A stretch of DNA of 5,221 nt from an uncultured Chitinophagaceae bacterium. Lineage in GTDB: Bacteria; Bacteroidota; Bacteroidia; Chitinophagales; Chitinophagaceae. Both the position numbers and the translations under genes were made by a program. Numbering within the stretch: the stretch's first letter is position 1; the number at the start of each line of letters is the position of its first letter. Below the pieces are notes generated by a model that searched no databases, had not been told where the DNA came from, and saw only the letters and a program-made list of their open reading frames with translations. Positions 1 to 5,221 of the stretch are shown here, one piece after another. The DNA lies in NCBI GenBank assembly GCA_934502905.1, contig CAKSVK010000210.1, forward strand, positions 1-5,221, written 5' to 3'.

Positions 1-3000
1 CCGGTAGCATACGTGGAAGGGAAGGGCAGGATCAACAGGTAGAGTATAATACGTCGGCGGCTTTTCCGCTTATGGTAGAAGGTATGCAGGTGAAGCTGCC
101 TGCAAACCGGGTGCGGGCGTTTACATTACCGCTCATGGCCTGGGAGCCGGAAATAAATCTCACTCCCCCTGACCGGGATGATCCGCTGAACCCTAGTTCA
201 CCGAAGCTGTTGATGGACCCTGAAGCGGGACCGTTATACTATGCAAACGACGGCGGCCCGGCCCGTATCTGGAATAATAACACGGTGCCGGTGCCATTGG
301 CGCCAATACCTGTTACGAATGCTTTGATAGAAGATTTCAAAGCACAACCGGGCAACTTCACCCTTGCAGCTATTACCCTGCCATTTGGTTTGAAGGCGAT
401 CAGTTATATCTCCAGGAATTTTGTTGAGACCAAAAAGCCGGCAATAGAGAATATTCGGCCCAGGTTCAGGAAAGATGCTGCAGAAGAAGGAGTATACAAG
501 CTGGAAGGTGGTATTCAGCTAAGCCTGCGGTCAGGTAATTTTGGCAAGCCGGCGCAGCCCACCAAAGGATTACCGGCAGACGATAATATGTTTCCGGGGT
601 ATACCATGCAGGCCAACAACCTGCTGAACTGGTTCGGGGTAGCGTCTTACGCCAGCAATCTCGGACACAGGGTTACTGAAATATTCAACAACGAATTTTT
701 GTTTGGGGCACTAAGCTTATCCCCGCTTATAAAAGATTCCCGTGGCGTGCCGGTTACCCGTATGGATATTACCGGCTACGGCGCCAGCATGTTCAGCAAC
801 TGGATAAGCCCGAGCGCTGCATTGGCGCAAACCAGCCAGGCTCGCTTCGATGTGCTGATGGGGCGGACCAGCCATGAGGTGATCCAGGTAAAAAGCATCC
901 TGTATCCCTGGGGTATCCGTGTGGTGCGTACCATCACGGTATTCCGTACCGGCGCAGCTATTATTTTCCGGACAGACAGCGGATGGAAAGCTGAAAGCAA
1001 CGGCTTGTTCGACTTTTCCTACAGCTACTGGAAGAATAATGTGCTGGTTGATGAAAACGACCAGTATGAAATTCATCCCGGCATCATAAAAGGATTATTT
1101 AATGTGCGCAACATTAAAGATGCGCCTTCTGTTACGGAGTACATCAGCCTGAATATTATTGCACCCAACCAGGAATACCTGAACGGTATTAAAGGTGTAT
1201 GGATGAAAAACGGTGCTACACAAAGAGAAGAGCCGGTGAAATGCGGGGGCGTATATTTTGATGCGGATGTGGAAATAGAAAATGTAGTGCAGGGGCATGT
1301 AAATAAAAGGGTGGTCTCTAAAAAAATACTCGGATATGTGCAGGTGGCCCCTGCGGGCAAACCCTTAACGGAGCAGCAGTTGGTGGAGTTGCTGAACCTT
1401 CAGAACGGGAATATCGGGGGTGACCTGGATTGTGTGATTGATATCAATAAAAGCGGGCAGCAGGTGCGGGGAGGACGTTTCGATATGAATGTTTCCATCA
1501 ATAAAGATGCAACGCGACCGGTGTTTGCCGCTGCCGTCAGGGGGCAGGTGCTGCTCCCGAAGGATGGTAGCTGGGGCCTTGTGCAGCATAGTGTAGGCAG
1601 CGGCGAAGTAACCCCCTTGCCGGCAAATACGATGACGCCGGTGATAAGAGCGGGTAAATGGCAGAATGGAAAGCTGGTGGATAACAACACCCTGCAGTCG
1701 CAATTGGTAAGGGTAGCGCATCCTATGGAAATATTGAGAGAGCCGAAAACAGATACTATCAATTTCGGCTACCTGCAGTCCACCGCTACTCAAAAAGCTT
1801 TGTTTCTTACCCCCGCTTATGGCCAGGGTATCAACAAATTGCTGAGTAAAACACCTCCCGTATTTGCAGATGCCTATCGCCTGATGACAGGGGAAAGCAT
1901 ATTTCCCAATATCGGGAACGCGATAGATAACTTCGGTAAAGCTATACCGCTGCTTAACAGCAAAGACAGTAACGGTAATACTTTTAAAGCATTTGTGGAG
2001 AACGCCTTAAAAGATGGCGGGGAAAATGTGCTGGAACTTATGCAGATAGAGGCAAAGAAAGCAGGAGAAGCGGTAATAGACCAGGGGCTGGACCTGTTGA
2101 AGCAGGGCGCCAACGGGGTGCTTAATAAAGCATTACAGTTTGATGTGCCATCCTTTGAAGTGCCGTTAGTTGATACAGAAGCGCTAAGGATCTATATAGA
2201 ATACAAAGCTGCGAAAAAAGGCGCTGCACCAAAAGACAGCAAGCTTGATTTTGATGTAAGCTCTTTTGCCGGCAATATGGCGGATCAATGGAAAAGCCGG
2301 TTGAATAACCTGGCAATGGTGATAGACCTGGGCGATATGAAACGGTTGATGACCATCAAAGGAAATTTTGATGCGAAAAAAGGAAAAGAAAGTAATTATG
2401 AAGGGGGGGCGGATGATGACAGCGGAGGGATCCCTGTTCCGGAACTGGAATTCAGCGAGGCTTTACAGCCCGTGATCGACATACTGCAAATGCTGGCTTC
2501 CCTCAGTACCGGTGATTATGGTGAAGTGATGAAGAAAGGATTGAAGATCGCCATGAGCAACAGCGGTGAAATATGGCAATACAAGTTTGAAGCGCAGAAA
2601 GAAATTGCTACCATCCGCTTCCCGCCAACCGACGAATTGTACAATAGCGCACAGACACCTTTAAAGCTTGAAGCATCCCTGAGCGCAGGCGTATATTTTA
2701 ACGCAGCTTTAAAAGTAACCACCGACCCTTCGCAACTGTTGCCGACTGCGGGTGCCTTCCTGAAGTTCAATGGCGGGCTGCAGGTAATGTGTTATTCTGT
2801 TGGCGTGGGCTCGGTATATGCGATCGGCGCTGTGGAAGTGAAAATAGCCGCAGATACAAAAGTGGGTCCCAGCCTGTTCCTGAAGTTTGGTTTTGGCATA
2901 TCCGTGGTGGTAAGCTTGCCGGTAGTAGGAAATGCCAGCGTAAGCTTTTTGGTGGGTGTAGAGATGTATGCTGACAAAGACAAGGTGGTTCTTGCCGCGC

Positions 3001-3203
3001 TGATGCGCTTCAAAGGTGAGGCGAACCTGCTGGGTGGATTGGTATGTGTGGCGATCATGATCGAGGCGAAGGGAATAGTGGTGCGCCAGAATAATAAAAC
3101 GGACTGCAGTGCGCAGGTAACGTTTGCAATAGACATCAGCATATTCCTGATAATAGATATCAGCTTCTCCAAAACATGGGGAGAAGACAGGCAGGTTGCA
3201 TAA
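1..3203 (+). CDS. Large uncharacterised protein with beta-rich C-terminal block (5' partial)
   Basis: The reading frame is open from the left edge (first full codon at base 3) to a TAA at 3201-3203, giving 1066 visible residues. The first ATG, at 72, is probably internal: the 23 codons before it are open and have no ribosome binding site, so the true start lies upstream. Numbering from Met72, residues 255-305 form a compact segment with RFDVLMGRTSHEV, ILYPWGIRVVRTITV and a DSGW turn, which looks like the core of a folded domain. Residues 615-690 are rich in Ala, Leu, Glu and Lys and probably helical. Residues 769-791 are a Lys, Gly and Asp-rich linker. Residues 862-1043 are dominated by Gly, Val, Ala, Ile and Phe in alternating patterns suggesting beta strands, ending in SFSKTWGEDRQVA. 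The end is not the terminal aromatic residue usual for outer-membrane beta-barrels. I recognise no catalytic motif. The coding call is sure; the function is unknown. A structural or assembly role is inference only. Confidence 0.93.
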   Translation, partial: GSIRGREGQDQQVEYNTSAAFPLMVEGMQVKLPANRVRAFTLPLMAWEPEINLTPPDRDDPLNPSSPKLLMDPEAGPLYYANDGGPARIWNNNTVPVPLAPIPVTNALIEDFKAQPGNFTLAAITLPFGLKAISYISRNFVETKKPAIENIRPRFRKDAAEEGVYKLEGGIQLSLRSGNFGKPAQPTKGLPADDNMFPGYTMQANNLLNWFGVASYASNLGHRVTEIFNNEFLFGALSLSPLIKDSRGVPVTRMDITGYGASMFSNWISPSAALAQTSQARFDVLMGRTSHEVIQVKSILYPWGIRVVRTITVFRTGAAIIFRTDSGWKAESNGLFDFSYSYWKNNVLVDENDQYEIHPGIIKGLFNVRNIKDAPSVTEYISLNIIAPNQEYLNGIKGVWMKNGATQREEPVKCGGVYFDADVEIENVVQGHVNKRVVSKKILGYVQVAPAGKPLTEQQLVELLNLQNGNIGGDLDCVIDINKSGQQVRGGRFDMNVSINKDATRPVFAAAVRGQVLLPKDGSWGLVQHSVGSGEVTPLPANTMTPVIRAGKWQNGKLVDNNTLQSQLVRVAHPMEILREPKTDTINFGYLQSTATQKALFLTPAYGQGINKLLSKTPPVFADAYRLMTGESIFPNIGNAIDNFGKAIPLLNSKDSNGNTFKAFVENALKDGGENVLELMQIEAKKAGEAVIDQGLDLLKQGANGVLNKALQFDVPSFEVPLVDTEALRIYIEYKAAKKGAAPKDSKLDFDVSSFAGNMADQWKSRLNNLAMVIDLGDMKRLMTIKGNFDAKKGKESNYEGGADDDSGGIPVPELEFSEALQPVIDILQMLASLSTGDYGEVMKKGLKIAMSNSGEIWQYKFEAQKEIATIRFPPTDELYNSAQTPLKLEASLSAGVYFNAALKVTTDPSQLLPTAGAFLKFNGGLQVMCYSVGVGSVYAIGAVEVKIAADTKVGPSLFLKFGFGISVVVSLPVVGNASVSFLVGVEMYADKDKVVLAALMRFKGEANLLGGLVCVAIMIEAKGIVVRQNNKTDCSAQVTFAIDISIFLIIDISFSKTWGEDRQVA

Positions 3204-3249
3204 TATCATTAGTGAGTGAAATTTTTTTTATACTGTTTAATGTATTGGT
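3204..3249 (+). promoter_or_regulatory. AT-rich intergenic leader before gene B
   Basis: This 46-bp spacer has only 10 G/C bases (about 22%), far below the genes on either side. It holds a run of eight T at 3222-3229. No purine-rich Shine-Dalgarno motif precedes the ATG at 3250, which is common in Bacteroidota, where AT-rich leaders often replace it. I looked for the Bacteroidota -7 element (TAnnTTTG) and found only poor partial matches, such as TACTGTTT at 3231-3238, so a promoter is not established. The bases before the T run give at best a three-pair stem (TCA/TGA), too weak for an intrinsic terminator. Cotranscription of both genes is the simpler reading. Confidence 0.35.
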
Positions 3250-5221
3250 ATGGAAAAGAACAGAAGGTATACAACGATGGTGTTTCCGCAGGGATTCGAC
3301 GGAGAACAGCTGAAGTTAAACATCGTATTGATCCCCCGGAATTATGATCCTTTTAAGGCTTATGCTACTTCCCTTCCGGTGCCGGATAATACCGCTATCC
3401 CGTTTGCTGACCTCGTACCACAGTTCGAGCTGAAGGTAGTGAAGGGGCTGGATGAATGGCCCATTGCCAACGCCCTGGCTGCAGAACGCAAACCGGTGCC
3501 ACTGGCCCAGGTTACGGGTAACACGCCTGATAAAAAGGCATTGCTGGAAGCGATACGTATGGACTTTGGAGATAAGATCAATATAACAGACAGCGATGCA
3601 ATACCCAACCAGTTTTATACTGTTCAAAAGCAGCTTCCCCCTTCTTATTGTAATTCTTTTAATTTTACGGGCCCCCGGGTTCCTAATGCAAAAACGGATG
3701 ACAGTTATGCCTGTGCCGTTAAGAAAGTGGTTACAAAAAAAGACAACTGGAAAAATGATGAGGATCTTAGCTGGGGAAAGGTATTTGCTTACCTGTTACG
3801 ACAGCCGTTGCTTGCTAAAGCCTGCGGAATGGTGTATGAAACAACCATTGTGCTTAATGAAGAAAATACCCCGTTATTTGAAAAAGGTTGTTATATCTAT
3901 GCCGATATCATCAACCCCGACTACCTGAGCATTCAGGAAAAGCTGATGCCGGATGCAGACGGACCTTTTATTAAACCATATGCAGCCAGGATACCCAAGT
4001 TGGTAGCAGGAGATGAAGGTAAACGCCCGTTGTTTGCACCCATCCTTTTTCCGGTATTGTATGTCAAAACCGGCGAGCTGGTAGACCCCGAGCCGCCAAA
4101 GGCACCCTGGGATAAAATTTTTGCCGAGCTTAACGAATACAATGACGGATTTGCAAAGATCGTGCATGCGGCACAACCTGTTAGCCGTATTCTCCTGAGC
4201 AATAAGCAGGACGGCAGCCACCCGGTAAAGGATGAGGGCATACAGCTGGCATGGGATGATGAGCAGATACTGGTATGGTATATGCGGCAGCTGGAGGAAA
4301 ACCCGCAGGAGCCCGGGAACAGGATAGATGCCCCGTTAGGGGTATTCGGCTATAAAATTGACGTGAAAGAAGATGCGCTGAATGCGGAGTGGCATAGCCT
4401 GAACCTGGTGCAATGCAGGCAGGCCTACAATATGGGAGGTGTACCGCTGGGCAATGAAGCCGGTCAACAACTTGAGTTGCCGTACCAGGTTTTTCCTACC
4501 CAACTGGATAATGATACCAGTGCCCCCTTCTGGCTGCCGCTTTATTTTACAAGCTGGATCGGAAGGAACCTGATCTTAAAAGATACAGATGCCATTGCCA
4601 TTCATCAGAATGACGAATCCCGTTTGGATAAAACAGATCCTGTTCCTACCAAAGCAGTGGACGCGACCAATATGTTTGATGAAGTGCCGGCAGGTATCCC
4701 GCTCCGTTATGGACTGCGTTACCAGTTCAGGGTACGTATGATGGATATCAGCGGGGGCGGCCCGGGAATCGAAGAGGATATTTTTAATAATGCGCCTGCA
4801 CCAACATCTGAATGGAGCTTCAAAAGATATGTGGCGCCGGCCTTGTGCCGTATAGAAAAACCAGCAGCGTTGCGACTGGCAAAGACGGAATTCTACAATG
4901 AAATTTTAGCGGACGGTGAGCCCCCGGTATTTGATGACAATCCTGTCATCACAGTTCAACGGCCTTTGCTCAATTATCCCGCGGTAGTATTTACAGGTAA
5001 ATACCAGGAGCTGCCGGCCGATCCCGTGCAATTGCTGATACAGTCTGCCCAGGCACAGAAGCAGGGGGGAACTGTTGATGAGCCGAAGGTAGTGAACCCG
5101 GGTATTGCCGATCCGGATGTGGACAGGGTGGAGATAAAGGTAGAAGTAGAAACGCTTCGCCTGGATAACCGCGCCAGCGATAACGGTGAAGAGAACTACA
5201 TTACTTTATATACTACCTGGC
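3250..5221 (+). CDS. Large uncharacterised protein, possibly with an Ig/Fn3-like segment (3' partial)
   Basis: The frame is open from ATG 3250 to the right edge, giving 657 full codons and no stop. The start is well constrained: an in-frame TAA at 3238-3240 lies just upstream, and the next in-frame ATG is codon 10 (3277). The N-terminus (MEKNRRYTTMVFPQGFDG, then LNIVLIPRNYDPF at 23-35) is not a signal peptide and reads as beta strands, so the product probably starts out cytoplasmic or leaves by a route that needs no Sec signal. No membrane segment is seen. Cysteines are scattered (134, 154, 192, 214, 409, 533) without a metal-binding spacing. Residues 478-530 (IPLRYGLRYQFRVRMMDISG, then SEWSFKRYVAP) resemble the late strands of a fibronectin type III or related beta-sandwich; this is a resemblance by eye. 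Residues 591-617 look like a Gln, Ala and Gly-containing linker before another strand-rich stretch (VDRVEIKVEVETLRLDN). The gene lies 46 bp after gene A on the same strand, so an operon is likely. No enzyme motif was recognised and the function is unknown. Confidence 0.92.
   Translation, partial: MEKNRRYTTMVFPQGFDGEQLKLNIVLIPRNYDPFKAYATSLPVPDNTAIPFADLVPQFELKVVKGLDEWPIANALAAERKPVPLAQVTGNTPDKKALLEAIRMDFGDKINITDSDAIPNQFYTVQKQLPPSYCNSFNFTGPRVPNAKTDDSYACAVKKVVTKKDNWKNDEDLSWGKVFAYLLRQPLLAKACGMVYETTIVLNEENTPLFEKGCYIYADIINPDYLSIQEKLMPDADGPFIKPYAARIPKLVAGDEGKRPLFAPILFPVLYVKTGELVDPEPPKAPWDKIFAELNEYNDGFAKIVHAAQPVSRILLSNKQDGSHPVKDEGIQLAWDDEQILVWYMRQLEENPQEPGNRIDAPLGVFGYKIDVKEDALNAEWHSLNLVQCRQAYNMGGVPLGNEAGQQLELPYQVFPTQLDNDTSAPFWLPLYFTSWIGRNLILKDTDAIAIHQNDESRLDKTDPVPTKAVDATNMFDEVPAGIPLRYGLRYQFRVRMMDISGGGPGIEEDIFNNAPAPTSEWSFKRYVAPALCRIEKPAALRLAKTEFYNEILADGEPPVFDDNPVITVQRPLLNYPAVVFTGKYQELPADPVQLLIQSAQAQKQGGTVDEPKVVNPGIADPDVDRVEIKVEVETLRLDNRASDNGEENYITLYTTW

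Noticed and set aside
1320..1326. Run of seven A as a possible programmed frameshift or slippage site
   Set aside because: It reads in frame as Lys-Lys-Ile, the -1 frame gives no extended product, and no downstream stem structure was evident.
1365..1793. 142-codon open frame on the minus strand inside gene A
   Set aside because: It is the complement of gene A codons, with an unnatural His, Arg and Pro-rich composition and no sign of an independent gene.
2403..2409. Run of seven G as a possible phase-variation site
   Set aside because: The frame stays open with sensible protein on both sides, the tract is short, and it encodes a flexible linker; there is no sign of an out-of-frame state.
713..2947. 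Six AAGCTT hexamers in gene A, two of them 30 bp apart (2912 and 2942), and none noticed in gene B
   Set aside because: More than expected by chance, but they fall in different codon contexts with no regular spacing or shared flanks beyond the close pair, which matches the repeated Val-Ser strand pattern. Most likely codon-usage coincidence.
3052..3063. 12-bp perfect palindrome CGATCATGATCG
   Set aside because: It is inside gene A and encodes ordinary residues (Ala-Ile-Met-Ile-Glu). It is a single copy and has no neighbouring operator-like features.
2709..3209. 166-codon open frame on the minus strand opposite the end of gene A
   Set aside because: It lies wholly opposite the strongly coding beta-rich block of gene A. 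Its composition (many His, Tyr, Gln and Arg) is what the complement of such codons gives. It has no supporting start signal.
3596..3928. 110-codon + strand open frame overlapping gene B in another frame
   Set aside because: Gene B is open without a stop for 657 codons through this region and has more natural protein composition; the shorter frame is a shadow.

Overview
The window holds two very long protein-coding genes on the + strand, separated by a 46-bp AT-rich spacer. Both run off the window: gene A (1-3203) has lost its 5' end and gene B (3250-5221) its 3' end. Together they cover about 99% of the bases. I see no RNA gene, CRISPR array, insertion sequence, integrase, long repeat or convincing intrinsic terminator.

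The source looks like a bacterium of the Bacteroidota, perhaps a Chitinophaga-like member. The support is indirect: moderate GC, frequent ATA and AAA codons, no Shine-Dalgarno motif before gene B, an AT-rich leader instead, and large uncharacterised genes. No phylogenetic marker is present, so this is a tentative placement.

Gene A (at least 1066 residues) has a mixed alpha/beta N-terminal two-thirds, a helical segment, an acidic glycine linker, and a glycine- and aliphatic-rich C-terminal block of about 180 residues with beta-strand-like alternation. Gene B (at least 657 residues) starts with a strand-rich module and has no signal peptide or membrane segment. Further on it has a segment resembling a fibronectin type III or other Ig-like beta-sandwich strand pair.

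I cannot assign a function to either gene. Their co-orientation, short spacing and similar scale suggest one operon and a shared role, possibly structural (a large particle, a surface or secreted assembly, or a toxin-like complex), but nothing in the window proves this. If there is an undescribed system here, it is this pair of large proteins plus whatever lies on either side.
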